Under the pieces are notes generated by a model, which saw only the letters and a list, made by a program, of their open reading frames with translations, did not search any database and was not told where the DNA came from. A DNA stretch of 64,000 nucleotides from Acinetobacter sp. ANC 4648 (GTDB taxonomy: Bacteria > Pseudomonadota > Gammaproteobacteria > Pseudomonadales > Moraxellaceae): NCBI RefSeq assembly GCF_002135345.1, contig NZ_NEGI01000002.1:558001-622000 (forward strand), read 5' to 3'. Positions 44,797 to 53,641 of the stretch are shown one piece after another. Position 1 is the first letter of the stretch. Each line of letters starts with the position of its first letter. The translations under genes were made by a program, and so were the position numbers.

Positions 44797-46515
44797 GTGC
44801 CTCATGATGTAGATTTGATTATTTTACTTGCAGTCGGTTTTGGTATTGCCCTCATTTTTGGCTATATCGCTGCACGGTTACGTCTACCCCCCCTCATTGG
44901 CTATCTCATTGCCGGTATTATTATTAGCCCCAACACCCCTGGGATTGTTGGTGATCTAGCACTTGCAAATCAACTGGCTGAACTGGGCGTCATGTTCTTA
45001 ATGTTCGGTGTTGGTATGCATTTTTCACTGAATGATCTTTTACAAGTTCGACGCATTGCCCTTCCTGGTGCAATTTTACAAATTGCAGTGGCAACATTAC
45101 TCGGCATGGCGGTTTCCATCTTTTGGGGATGGAGCTTGGGTTCTGCCCTCGTTTTCGGCCTTAGTCTATCTTGTGCAAGTACCGTAGTCTTACTTAAAGC
45201 CTTAGGTGACAAAGGTTTACTCAATTCAGTGAATGGTAAAATTGCCGTGGGTTGGTTGCTGGTCGAAGACTTGGTGATGGTCTTAGTGCTGGTGTTACTT
45301 CCTGCTACTGCAGTGTTACTCGGTGGTCATGCTGCAGAAGGCCATGTGAATAATGACAATATTTGGCTCACGCTGAGTATTACCTTGTTAAAGGTGATCG
45401 GCTTTATTGCCTTTATGCTCATTATTGGTAAACGTCTTGTACCCATGATCATGCAACATGTTGCACGTTTAGGCTCTAGAGAGCTGTTTACACTTACCGT
45501 CGTTGCAGCGGCCATTTCAATTGCCTATGGCTCATACGCAGTCTTTGGCGTTTCTATGGCATTGGGTGCATTCTTTGCAGGAATGGTGGTCAAAGAATCG
45601 GATTTCAGTCACCGTGCAGAAGAAGAAACGCTACCTTTACGTGAAGTTTTTTCAATTCTATTCTTTGTTTCTGTCGGAATGCTGTTTGATCCTCGAATCA
45701 TTATTGAACAACCACTACATATTCTTGCTGTTATCGCCATCATTATGATTGGTAAAACTATTGCGGCCATGGCACTGGTACTGTTCTTCCGCTATCCATT
45801 AAATACTGCGCTAACCGTAGGTGCAAGTCTGGCACAAATTGGTGAGTTTTCATTCATTTTAGCCACTTTGGGTTTATCTCTTGGCTTACTTACCCCTGAT
45901 GCACAGAATCTAATTCTTGCAGGTGCGCTATTCTCAATCACCCTAAACTCCTTCCTTTTCTCGGCCATTGAACCTGTGCAAAACTGGATTCGTGAACGTT
46001 CACATTTAGCCCGTTTACTGGAACGCAGTGGTGACCCACTTGCCATGCTGCCTGATGAAGTCGATCAAGACTATTTACGTGATCAAGTGGTGATTGTTGG
46101 TTATGGTGAAGTCGGACGCCGTATGACCAAAACGTTGATGGAAAATGACATAAAAGTAGTTATTGCTGAAGAAAATCGTGAGAAAGTTGAAAATTTACGT
46201 GAAAAAGGGATTGCCGCTGTCTCTGGTCGCGCAACTGAGCCAAGTGTACTCATTCAAGCCCACATTCAACATGCACGTCTTTTAGTGATTTCACCTATGG
46301 ATATTTTAGATATTCATAAAATTGTTGATACAGCAAAATTACTCAATCCACAAATTCAAGTTTTAGTGTGCGCAGAAAGTAAAGAGGAAGCCGAAGTGAT
46401 TCGTGCGGATCATATTGGTGAGGTCTATTATGCCAAAGAGGAAATGGCAACAAATATGAGCAATCATATTTTAAATCAAATTCAAATTGCGCATCATCAC
46501 AATCCAACCCATTAA
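44797..46515 (+). CDS. ybaL: Kef/YbaL-type cation:proton antiporter with RCK domain
   Basis: CPA2-family inner-membrane protein of 572 residues. About 12 N-terminal spans (to residue about 390) are followed by a TrkA-N (RCK) NAD-binding domain starting VVIVGYGEVGRRM near residue 430. GYLIAGIIISPNTPG and the LVEDL motif match CPA2 members. The long form and the order of domains fit YbaL. GTG start with AAGGAA upstream. Likely potassium or proton exchange controlled by nucleotide state. Confidence 0.88.
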   Translation: MPHDVDLIILLAVGFGIALIFGYIAARLRLPPLIGYLIAGIIISPNTPGIVGDLALANQLAELGVMFLMFGVGMHFSLNDLLQVRRIALPGAILQIAVATLLGMAVSIFWGWSLGSALVFGLSLSCASTVVLLKALGDKGLLNSVNGKIAVGWLLVEDLVMVLVLVLLPATAVLLGGHAAEGHVNNDNIWLTLSITLLKVIGFIAFMLIIGKRLVPMIMQHVARLGSRELFTLTVVAAAISIAYGSYAVFGVSMALGAFFAGMVVKESDFSHRAEEETLPLREVFSILFFVSVGMLFDPRIIIEQPLHILAVIAIIMIGKTIAAMALVLFFRYPLNTALTVGASLAQIGEFSFILATLGLSLGLLTPDAQNLILAGALFSITLNSFLFSAIEPVQNWIRERSHLARLLERSGDPLAMLPDEVDQDYLRDQVVIVGYGEVGRRMTKTLMENDIKVVIAEENREKVENLREKGIAAVSGRATEPSVLIQAHIQHARLLVISPMDILDIHKIVDTAKLLNPQIQVLVCAESKEEAEVIRADHIGEVYYAKEEMATNMSNHILNQIQIAHHHNPTH

Positions 46516-46536
46516 AATTTTATCAATTTAGATATC

Positions 46537-46564
46537 AGGCTGTTATTTCAATAGACAGCCTTTT
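46537..46564 (+). terminator. Terminator of ybaL
   Basis: AGGCTGT / ACAGCCT with TTTT, 21 bases past the stop. Confidence 0.8.
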
Positions 46565-46687
46565 ATATTCTGATGAAAAGCTATTGATTTATTTACTAAA
46601 ACAACCTAATTTCACAAAATAGTCCTAAGACTAAAGACCTCTTAATAAGAAAAATGATGTGAAATATTCAAATTATAAAGGGAAAGC

Positions 46688-46912
46688 ATGCTACTTATCT
46701 ATCTTGGCTTAGCGATCATTATTATTGGTGGTATTGGTTTTTTAATTGCAGCCTTTAAAACAAGTATTTTATGGGGACTGGGCTGTTTATTATTCTATCC
46801 TATTTCTATTGTGTTCTTAATTTTTCATTGGAATGATGCCAAAAATCCTTTTTTCTTACAGCTAGTTGGCCTTGGCATTGTCTTTTTGGGATCAATATTT
46901 GTATCACCTTAG
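46688..46912 (+). CDS. Small three-span membrane protein
   Basis: A 74-residue hydrophobic protein with segments LIYLGLAIIIIGGIGFLIAAF, WGLGCLLFYPISIVFLIFHW and LVGLGIVFLGSIFVS. No family motif recognised. AAGGGAAAGC precedes the ATG, which is a good ribosome-binding site. It is flanked by terminators on both sides, so it forms its own unit. Confidence 0.75.
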   Translation: MLLIYLGLAIIIIGGIGFLIAAFKTSILWGLGCLLFYPISIVFLIFHWNDAKNPFFLQLVGLGIVFLGSIFVSP

Positions 46913-46940
46913 TAGCAAAATATATTTTATTCTAACTATA

Positions 46941-46964
46941 AAAAACGCACTTTATAGTGCGTTT
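46941..46964. terminator. Terminator between two small genes
   Basis: AAAACGCACT-TTAT-AGTGCGTTTT, perfect, between the convergent 74-residue and 92-residue protein genes. Confidence 0.9.
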
Positions 46965-46985
46965 TCAGGATAAAAAGGTTTTAAA

Positions 46986-47264
46986 TTAACTTCTATATTT
47001 GGGTTGCTCATCAACTACTTCGGCTTGCCATTCGTTGGCTTGTTTTTCAAGTAATGCAAATAAGGCTGCTTGAAACATATGCTGAGCAACGACAGGAGTT
47101 TGATCGCCAAGCAATGCTTTCACTTCTTCATTAAACTGAATAGTGACCAAAGGTTCTTGTTCAGAGCCTGAGTTTCGCAAAGCCAACTCACCATTTTCAA
47201 GTTGAACCAGCTCAAGAACGGCTTCCTGATTACCAAATAGCTGTTTTAACTGTTCTATAGACAT
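46986..47264 (-). CDS. Conserved hypothetical protein, 92 residues
   Basis: Small acidic soluble protein beginning MSIEQLKQLFGNQEAVLELV and containing VTIQFNEEVKALLGDQTPVVAQHM. No known domain recognised. The start at 47264 is chosen because GGAGG lies five bases ahead; upstream in-frame codons precede that site. Its mixed strand/helix pattern suggests a compact fold. The next upstream gene on the strand lies 110 bases away. Confidence 0.7.
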   Translation of the reverse strand: MSIEQLKQLFGNQEAVLELVQLENGELALRNSGSEQEPLVTIQFNEEVKALLGDQTPVVAQHMFQAALFALLEKQANEWQAEVVDEQPKYRS

Positions 47265-47373
47265 ACATCCTCCATGCTCAACATGGGGCAAAGTACCGCA
47301 TGCACTTTGCAACTGCTAAGTATCTTATATAAGTACTCAAACATTAAATTTCAAGATGATTTTCTAAAAAAGA

Positions 47374-47877
47374 TTAGAATTCAACCATCTCATTACGAAA
47401 ACCATCAATCAATTGGGTTAAGTCATGATGCCATTCGCGTAAAATTTTTGCATCTGGTAACCATGCCTGTGGCGTTTGTGTGACCTTAATAATTAAATTT
47501 GAAGAGGTCTCATTTTCAGGCTCAGGTACACTTGGTTCAGGTGTATATTGACACAAACGGTATGCACGGTTTAGTTCTGCAATAAAGCCATCTTTGGCCA
47601 ATTTTTGCATCACTAAAACTTCTGGTGATACCTGCCCTTTGGCTGCCATATGAACTTCAATAGACTGCAAGGTTGGGGTAAAGTCGTTGAGTCCATAATA
47701 ACGCACCAATTCCTGTAAAAAAGCCAGTACAGCACCATGTAAATGGAATACAGCTGCTTCTCGGTGCGCTTGAACTTGTTGTACATGCTCCGTTTGTTCC
47801 GCTTGCTGACACGCTAAACGCGCAAAATAGAGTTTTTGATTGGTACGATCAGCATGATAGCGAGCAACACGAGACAT
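47374..47877 (-). CDS. DUF6586-like conserved protein
   Basis: A 167-residue mostly helical protein beginning MSRVARYHADRTNQKLYFARL, with a long helical region (AHREAAVFHLHGAVLAFLQELVRYYGL-type) and a Trp-containing C-terminus (LREWHHDLTQLIDGFRNEM). It resembles uncharacterised proteins of gammaproteobacteria grouped as DUF6586. The start at 47877 has AAGGAA upstream. Role unknown. The pair 46986/47374 may be one transcript. Confidence 0.7.
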   Translation of the reverse strand: MSRVARYHADRTNQKLYFARLACQQAEQTEHVQQVQAHREAAVFHLHGAVLAFLQELVRYYGLNDFTPTLQSIEVHMAAKGQVSPEVLVMQKLAKDGFIAELNRAYRLCQYTPEPSVPEPENETSSNLIIKVTQTPQAWLPDAKILREWHHDLTQLIDGFRNEMVEF

Positions 47878-48148
47878 GGTTTTTTCCTTTATACACAGCA
47901 TGACAACAAGTATGATCTTAGAGTAACCGCGCTATCACTTTTTGAATATCTATTTTTTATTTTTTGACAGCAGAGTCATTCGATCAAATATTTCTCATAT
48001 CTTACGCTTTAAAGCTTATGTTCCATAAAAAAGCCCAAGTTAGGATGATCAAATTAGAAAGGATCTTTCTCATTAAATCACCTAAACCTAGGCCGTTTTA
48101 CCCGACAAGATCATTTCACCTGATCGGTTTTACTTTAAATCGCAAAAT

Positions 48149-48952
48149 TTAGTCAGCAGCCATCATTTCTGGGCTCATCCCCACGGTGTTAAAGCCTGAA
48201 TCTACATATAGAATTTCACCAGTAATTCCATTTGCCCACGGTGAGCATAGGAATAACGCAGCATTACCCACATCTTCAATGGTGACATTACGTTTTAGCG
48301 GTGAGATTTTTTCATTCGCATCTAACATTTTACGGAAAGATTTAATTCCTGAAGCTGCGAGTGTGCGAATCGGACCCGCTGAAATCGCATTTACACGAAT
48401 TCCCTCTGCACCCAAACTCGACGCTAAGTAACGTACACCTGCTTCTAAAGAGGCTTTTGCCATCCCCATTACATTGTAGTTTGGCATCACTCGTTCTGAA
48501 CCTTGATAAGTCAAAGTTAATAGACAGCCTTGGCGCACTAACAATAATGGCTTAGCAGCACGAGCCATCGCAATAAAGCTATATGCACTGATATCATGTG
48601 CGATTTTAAAACCTTCACGATCCGTTACATCAGTAAAATCACCATCTAATGTATGTGCTGGTGCAAAGCCGATTGAATGTACCACACCATCCAAACCATC
48701 CCAGTGTTTTGCAAGCTCTACAAATGCATTGTCAATGTCTGCATCATTCGTAACATCACAAGGAAAAACCAGCTTAGAACCAAATTGCTCAGCAAAATCA
48801 TCAACACGTTTTTTTAATTTTTCGTTCGGATAAGTAAATGCAAGTTCTGCCCCTTCACGATGTAAGGCTTGTGCAATACCAAAGGCAATCGATAATTTAC
48901 TTGCGACACCCGCGATTAAAAAGCGTTTTCCCGCCAAAAGTCCTTGTGACAT
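48149..48952 (-). CDS. fabI: Enoyl-[acyl-carrier-protein] reductase (NADH) FabI
   Basis: Last reduction of the fatty-acid elongation cycle; target of triclosan. It is 267 residues from the ATG at 48952 ([18 protein letters not shown]). The SDR catalytic Tyr-Lys are in [15 protein letters not shown], and [12 protein letters not shown] is the substrate-loop region. An upstream extension of 21 residues has no family similarity and is not used. The minus-strand terminator at 49051-49083 belongs to the next gene upstream. Confidence 0.96.
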   Translation of the reverse strand: MSQGLLAGKRFLIAGVASKLSIAFGIAQALHREGAELAFTYPNEKLKKRVDDFAEQFGSKLVFPCDVTNDADIDNAFVELAKHWDGLDGVVHSIGFAPAHTLDGDFTDVTDREGFKIAHDISAYSFIAMARAAKPLLLVRQGCLLTLTYQGSERVMPNYNVMGMAKASLEAGVRYLASSLGAEGIRVNAISAGPIRTLAASGIKSFRKMLDANEKISPLKRNVTIEDVGNAALFLCSPWANGITGEILYVDSGFNTVGMSPEMMAAD

Positions 48953-49050
48953 GAATTTCCACTCGAAATAGTTTGTATGCATAATGCCAATTCTCAATGC
49001 ATTTCGAAATTGCATAATGCATCTTTTTTACAATGTTTCGTAAATTGAAT

Positions 49051-49083
49051 AAAAAATCGCCCTAAATTAGAGCGATTTTTTTA
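49051..49083 (-). terminator. Terminator of the BI-1 gene
   Basis: AAAAAATCGC / GCGATTTTTTT stem with an 11-base loop. On the minus strand a T run follows. It lies 20 bases past the BI-1 stop. Confidence 0.82.
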
Positions 49084-49103
49084 TTTTGAAGATCACCTCA
49101 AGA

Positions 49104-49838
49104 TTAATCATCACCTTGCAACAGACTCAATAAACGCATAAATGAATAATACATCCAGACCAAGGTTGCCAATAACGCAATACCACACAACCATTCAAAG
49201 GCTTTTGGCGCACGTTGAGCTGCCGCAGTTTCAATTAAATCAAAATCTAAAATCAGGTTCAAAGAGGCAATCACTGCAATAAAAGCTGCAAAACCAATGC
49301 CTAGCCAATTGCTTTCAAAAATAAAAGGAATACTTGAACCAAATGCTAAACGCATGACCAATTGCACAACAAACACCAATGCAATCGCGATAGTTGCAGA
49401 CATAACCACTGCTTTGAATTTTTCAGTGGCGCGAATAATTTGGAATTTATATAAACCAAACATCACTAAAGTGGTGACAAAAGTGGCTAATAATGCCTGT
49501 AGCGGAATACCAGGAAACTTGATTTGAAAAATAACAGAGATACCACCAAGAAATGCACCTTCAAAACAGGCATACGGAATTGCAAGTACACGTGCTGTAT
49601 TTGGTTTAAATGTAGTGATTAACGCTAAAATCAAACCACCAATTGCACCAACCATAGCAGCCGCATAAGCTAGACCAACATTTAGACTACTAAAGCTATA
49701 AAAAAAGATCCCTAAACCGAGTACTGCTGCAATTACAGTCAGCAATACTGACTTTTGAATTGCGCCTTGTACCGTCATCGGCTGGTCATAATCTGCATAG
49801 GTTTCCGCGCGGGTTAAAATCGGGTTATTACTTTGCAT
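49104..49838 (-). CDS. Bax inhibitor-1/YccA family membrane protein
   Basis: A 244-residue inner-membrane protein with seven hydrophobic segments (first VLLTVIAAVLGLGIFFYSF). AIPYACFEGAFLGGISVIFQ and LDFDLIETAAA carry the conserved acidic residues of the BI-1 fold. In bacteria the family is linked to calcium/pH-dependent leak and to FtsH interaction in E. coli YccA. The N-terminal 27 residues are polar and cytoplasmic. Confidence 0.88.
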   Translation of the reverse strand: MQSNNPILTRAETYADYDQPMTVQGAIQKSVLLTVIAAVLGLGIFFYSFSSLNVGLAYAAAMVGAIGGLILALITTFKPNTARVLAIPYACFEGAFLGGISVIFQIKFPGIPLQALLATFVTTLVMFGLYKFQIIRATEKFKAVVMSATIAIALVFVVQLVMRLAFGSSIPFIFESNWLGIGFAAFIAVIASLNLILDFDLIETAAAQRAPKAFEWLCGIALLATLVWMYYSFMRLLSLLQGDD

Positions 49839-49987
49839 AATTCAACTCATTGTAATAATTAAAAATATAAAAGGATTGTAAAGTGGTTTATTTGCAAACT
49901 GATGTAGTGCCTGCTTCTTTTTGTAACCACATCAATTTATTTAGCTCAAAACCAGTATAACTTAAAATTTTAAAATGCAAAATGCGT

Positions 49988-50016
49988 AAAAAAGAGGCAA
50001 TTTAAGCCTCTTTTTT
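49988..50016 (-). terminator. Terminator of orn
   Basis: AAAAGAGGC / GCCTCTTTT stem with T run on the minus strand, 17 bases past the orn stop. Confidence 0.88.
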
Positions 50017-50032
50017 AATGACTACTTTTAGA

Positions 50033-50593
50033 TTAATCAGGTTGATTCATAATAAAAAAATATTGACGATAATATTTTAATTCAACAATCGAATCGCGAA
50101 TATCATCCATAGCTAAATGTGAGGCATTCTTTTTTAAACCGCTCATAATTTCTGGACGCCAGCGTTTAGCTAACTCTTTGACCGAAGATACATCTAAGTT
50201 ACGATAATGGAAAAATTGTTCCATTTCTGGCATTAAACGATGTAAGAAACGGCGGTCTTGGCAAATTGAGTTACCACACATCGGAGATGTTTTAGGATTA
50301 ACCCATTTTTTAAGAAAGTCTAATGTTTGGAGCTCAGCATCACGTGCCGTAAGTTTACTGCGACGTACACGGCTGACTAAACCCGATTGACCATGTTGGC
50401 GAGTATTCCACTCATCCATTGCATTAAGCACAATATCAGACTGATGCACAGCAAGTACTGGACCTTCCGCAAGAATATTCAAATTATCATCAGTCACAAT
50501 TGTAGCAACTTCAATAATTTGGTCATTGTCAGTATCGAGACCCGTCATTTCAAGGTCAATCCAAATCAAGCGGGTGTCTGGGGTGCTGCTCAT
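50033..50593 (-). CDS. orn: Oligoribonuclease
   Basis: 3'-5' exoribonuclease of the DEDDh class that degrades short RNA fragments and pGpG. It is 186 residues. IDLEMTGLD (first acidic pair), [11 protein letters not shown], and [11 protein letters not shown] (His and Asp) give the DEDDh set. It is divergent from rsgA, a frequent arrangement in gammaproteobacteria. Confidence 0.96.
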   Translation of the reverse strand: MSSTPDTRLIWIDLEMTGLDTDNDQIIEVATIVTDDNLNILAEGPVLAVHQSDIVLNAMDEWNTRQHGQSGLVSRVRRSKLTARDAELQTLDFLKKWVNPKTSPMCGNSICQDRRFLHRLMPEMEQFFHYRNLDVSSVKELAKRWRPEIMSGLKKNASHLAMDDIRDSIVELKYYRQYFFIMNQPD

Positions 50594-50717
50594 AAATGTG
50601 CAATCTTATTAGGCTAAAAAACCATAATACTAGCAAATTTCTTACATCTTCGCTGTAAATACTGCCCCCATCATGCTATTTTTGCCTTCTTATTATTATG
50701 GTTTACTCAGGTTATGA

Positions 50718-51776
50718 ATGGCTTTAATTCGTAAACGTCGTTTAACTGAACAGCAGCAACGCCGGATTCAGAAGCAACAAAAAACACGTCAAGAAGATGT
50801 AGACACTTCCAATGAGTTAGAAGGTCTCGTGGTCCAACATTATGGACGACAACTCGAAGTACAAGCCCTTTCGGTACCCGATGAGCCGCCAATACAACCC
50901 AAAACTAAAGAAGGTGAACCCGAAGCCTTTTGGAAGTCAATAGAGTTAGGCAGTGTTTGGCGTTGTCATACACGAACTAATCTAGAACTTTTAGTGACTG
51001 GCGATAAAGTTAAATGGCAGGCCGATCCAAATACTGGTTTAGGAATTATTTCCGCCATTCACCCGCGTGATTCATTACTGACTCGTCCTGATCGTTATCA
51101 TAAAGTGAAACCCGTTGCGGCCAATATCAGTCTTATTGTGATTGTATTTGCAGTCATCCCTGATCCAGCCCCAACACTAATTGATCGTTATCTGGTTGCA
51201 TGTGCAGATGCAGATATTCCCGCACTGTTGGTCCTAAATAAAACTGATTTACTTAAAGAAAATGATCCTCTATTAAAACTGGTAGCCGAATATCAAGCTT
51301 TGGGCTATGAAGTTTTACTGACCCAGTCTGCTGGTGATTTAACTGAATTAATGCAACGTATAGATGGTGAAACGGTTGCCTTTGTGGGGCAATCTGGTGT
51401 TGGTAAAAGCTCACTCATCAATACCATTGTTCCGAATGCGGCACAGAAAACCAATATTATTTCTGAAAACTCGGCACTGGGACAGCACACCACTACATCT
51501 ACCCGTTTAATTAGTTTTGGGGAAAATGGTTCACTGATCGATTCTCCAGGAATTCGTGAATTTGGACTGTGGCATTTAAATTTAGATAAAATTGAAAATG
51601 GCTTCCCAGAAATTTTTAATTTAATCGGACATTGTCAGTATCGTAATTGCACACATACCCATGAAAAACAGTGTGCTTTAAAACAAGCAGCTGAAGCTGG
51701 TGAAATTTTACCGCGCCGTTTGGACAGTTATTTACGTCTGATTAATGAAATTACTGAGGCGCAACAAAAAAATTAG
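50718..51776 (+). CDS. rsgA: Ribosome small-subunit GTPase RsgA
   Basis: Circularly permuted GTPase that matures the 30S subunit. It is 352 residues. An N-terminal OB-fold region (SVWRCHTRTNLELLVTGDKV) precedes the GTPase with NKTD (G4), GQSGVGKSSLIN (G1) and DSPG (G3) in permuted order. A C-terminal zinc motif CQYRNCTHTHEKQC follows. Divergent from orn. Confidence 0.96.
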   Translation: MALIRKRRLTEQQQRRIQKQQKTRQEDVDTSNELEGLVVQHYGRQLEVQALSVPDEPPIQPKTKEGEPEAFWKSIELGSVWRCHTRTNLELLVTGDKVKWQADPNTGLGIISAIHPRDSLLTRPDRYHKVKPVAANISLIVIVFAVIPDPAPTLIDRYLVACADADIPALLVLNKTDLLKENDPLLKLVAEYQALGYEVLLTQSAGDLTELMQRIDGETVAFVGQSGVGKSSLINTIVPNAAQKTNIISENSALGQHTTTSTRLISFGENGSLIDSPGIREFGLWHLNLDKIENGFPEIFNLIGHCQYRNCTHTHEKQCALKQAAEAGEILPRRLDSYLRLINEITEAQQKN

Positions 51777-51867
51777 TTTTCTTTTATGCCAGCCTTGAAG
51801 CAGTGATTTTGATCACCATATATATAGGCTATACTCTACCCAGTTTTGATTTGTAATTAGGTGACTT

Positions 51868-52275
51868 GTGGAACGTTGGTTCGAATTTATGGGGAATCAC
51901 CCCTTTTTATTTGGTATTTTAGGGGCACTTATTGTCTTGTTCTTCGTTTTTGAAGGACAACGTAGTGGTCGTAAAATTTCAGCACAATCACTTGGAATTT
52001 TAGTAAAAGCTAAAAATGCGATGTTGATTGACTTACGTGATGCCAAAGATTTCCGCGAAGGTCACATCAGTGGTAGCCGTAACATTCCATATAGCAAAAT
52101 TTCAAGTCATATTGAAGAGTTAAAAGCATCTGACCGTCCACTTGTATTCATTTGCAATATGGGTCAAATCGCAGGTACTGCACTACAACAAGTCGGTCAT
52201 TCTGATAGTTATCGTCTAGATGGCGGTATCAGTAATTGGAAAGCCCAAGGCTTACCCCTAGTTAAAGCAAAATAA
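51868..52275 (+). CDS. Membrane-anchored rhodanese-like protein (YibN type)
   Basis: A 135-residue protein. One N-terminal span (HPFLFGILGALIVLFFVF) is followed by a rhodanese domain with LIDLRDAKDFREGHISGSRN and the active loop FICNMGQIAG (Cys about 96). GTG start. Followed by grxC then secB, the conserved yibN-grxC-secB order, and likely cotranscribed with grxC. Acts in sulfur transfer or in the cell envelope; exact substrate unknown. Confidence 0.9.
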   Translation: MERWFEFMGNHPFLFGILGALIVLFFVFEGQRSGRKISAQSLGILVKAKNAMLIDLRDAKDFREGHISGSRNIPYSKISSHIEELKASDRPLVFICNMGQIAGTALQQVGHSDSYRLDGGISNWKAQGLPLVKAK

Positions 52276-52290
52276 GCTTAAGGAGTCATT

Positions 52291-52554
52291 ATGACAGCTG
52301 ATGTAAAAGTTTATTCAACCACTGTCTGCCCGTATTGTGTACGTGCAAAACAGCTGCTTGAGCGTAAGGGCGTAGCATTCACAGAAATTAATTTGTCCAA
52401 TGAAGCACCTGAAGTACGTATGGAGTTAATTCAAAATACCAAACATCGTACAGTACCTCAAATTTTTATTAACGACCAATTTATTGGTGGGTTTGACCAA
52501 CTTTATGCTTTAGAAAAAGAAGGTAAACTTGACTCATTGTTGGCCGCAGTTTAA
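52291..52554 (+). CDS. grxC: Glutaredoxin 3
   Basis: An 87-residue dithiol glutaredoxin. CPYC at residues 13-16, TVPQIFIN (cis-Pro) and GGFDQL (glutathione-binding) are all present. It reduces protein disulfides with glutathione. AAGGAG precedes the ATG. Member of the rhodanese-grxC-secB cluster. Confidence 0.95.
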   Translation: MTADVKVYSTTVCPYCVRAKQLLERKGVAFTEINLSNEAPEVRMELIQNTKHRTVPQIFINDQFIGGFDQLYALEKEGKLDSLLAAV

Positions 52555-52593
52555 TTCGTCAATCACTACCTCATATTATTAAGGAAATCAAGA

Positions 52594-53046
52594 ATGAGTG
52601 AAGAACAACAACCGCAACTTGCTTTAGAACGTATTTACACTAAAGATTTATCTTTTGAAGTGCCTGGGGCAAGCGTTTTTACTAAAGAATGGCAGCCTGA
52701 GTTAAACATCAACTTATCATCTGCTGCTGAAAAAGTTGATCCAACTCACTTTGAAGTGTCTCTAAAAGTAGTTGTACAAGCAAATAATGCTGGTGAAACT
52801 GCATTTATCGTTGATGTTACTCAAGCTGGTATTTTCTTGATTGATGGCATTGAAGAAGATCGTCTTCCATACATTCTTGGTGCTTATTGCCCAAATATTT
52901 TGTTCCCATTTCTTCGTGAAGCAGTGAATGATCTTGTAACTAAAGGTAGTTTCCCACAATTGCTTCTTACTCCAATCAATTTTGATGCAGAATTTGAAGC
53001 CAATATGCAACGTGCTCAAGAAACTGCTGCTGAAGGTCAAGCTTAA
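52594..53046 (+). CDS. secB: Protein-export chaperone SecB
   Basis: A 150-residue tetrameric chaperone that keeps preproteins unfolded for Sec[27 protein letters not shown] and [20 protein letters not shown] are SecB signatures. Forty bases after grxC with AAGGAA upstream. A strong terminator closes the cluster. Confidence 0.96.
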   Translation: MSEEQQPQLALERIYTKDLSFEVPGASVFTKEWQPELNINLSSAAEKVDPTHFEVSLKVVVQANNAGETAFIVDVTQAGIFLIDGIEEDRLPYILGAYCPNILFPFLREAVNDLVTKGSFPQLLLTPINFDAEFEANMQRAQETAAEGQA

Positions 53047-53064
53047 GTATTTAAGTCTGATTAT

Positions 53065-53095
53065 AAAAAAAGACCGCTTTAAGCGGTCTTTTTTT
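53065..53095 (+). terminator. Terminator of the secB cluster
   Basis: AAAGACCGC-TTTAA-GCGGTCTTT with A7 before and T7 after. Confidence 0.93.
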
Positions 53096-53114
53096 ATGGC
53101 ATATTCAAGTTTAA

Positions 53115-53492
53115 TTAACGATAAATTTTATGTCCTTGATCGCGAATTTCACCTAGTTTTTTACCTTCCATTTTGGCATGATCCAACTGACCAGCCTGAA
53201 CAAACCCTTTAGTTTTATCAATTTCAGCCACCAATTGATCAAATAAAGCAGCCGATGAAGGTTGTGCAACTTGCCCACCTTGGGGCACTAATTTAGCTTT
53301 TTTTGCATCCAATGCTGCAATACGCATATTATTTAAAGCTTGCATTGCATCAGTTGAATTACTAGATTGATTAAAGGCTTTGTAATTCTTGCCAAGGGTT
53401 TTCATATTCTGTTCAAGATCAGCAGCAAAAGTCATACTGCTAATACTCAAGCTTGTAATCATCATCAGTGTAGCGAAGGTTTTTTTGATCAT
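53115..53492 (-). CDS. cybC: Cytochrome b562 family protein
   Basis: A 125-residue periplasmic four-helix protein. The signal peptide MIKKTFATLMMITSLSISSM ends near TFAADLEQNM. LEQNMKTL matches the haem-ligating Met of E. coli b562, and the C-terminal RDQGHKIYR matches its His ligand. NNMRIAALDAKKA is the family helix. The start at 53492 gives the signal peptide; an upstream in-frame extension does not. Physiological role unknown. Confidence 0.85.
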   Translation of the reverse strand: MIKKTFATLMMITSLSISSMTFAADLEQNMKTLGKNYKAFNQSSNSTDAMQALNNMRIAALDAKKAKLVPQGGQVAQPSSAALFDQLVAEIDKTKGFVQAGQLDHAKMEGKKLGEIRDQGHKIYR

Positions 53493-53590
53493 ATTGACTA
53501 TCCTTTTCAAAATGTAGTTATTCTTAGCATTTAAGCATGGCCTAATGTACAGATAAGCTTTTGGTTGTACAACCCACTCAGCATACATAA

Positions 53591-53616
53591 AAAATGCAAC
53601 GACATCGTTGCATTTT
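53591..53616. terminator. Terminator downstream of coaBC
   Basis: AAAATGCAACGA-CA-TCGTTGCATTTT, perfect and symmetric, 26 bases past the minus-strand coaBC stop. Confidence 0.85.
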
Positions 53617-53641
53617 CATAAAACCTTATCGCTAATTCATA

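Noticed and set aside
47964..48152. 62-codon plus-strand ORF between two minus-strand genes
   Set aside because: Low-complexity, ends inside fabI on the other strand, no ribosome-binding site, no family.
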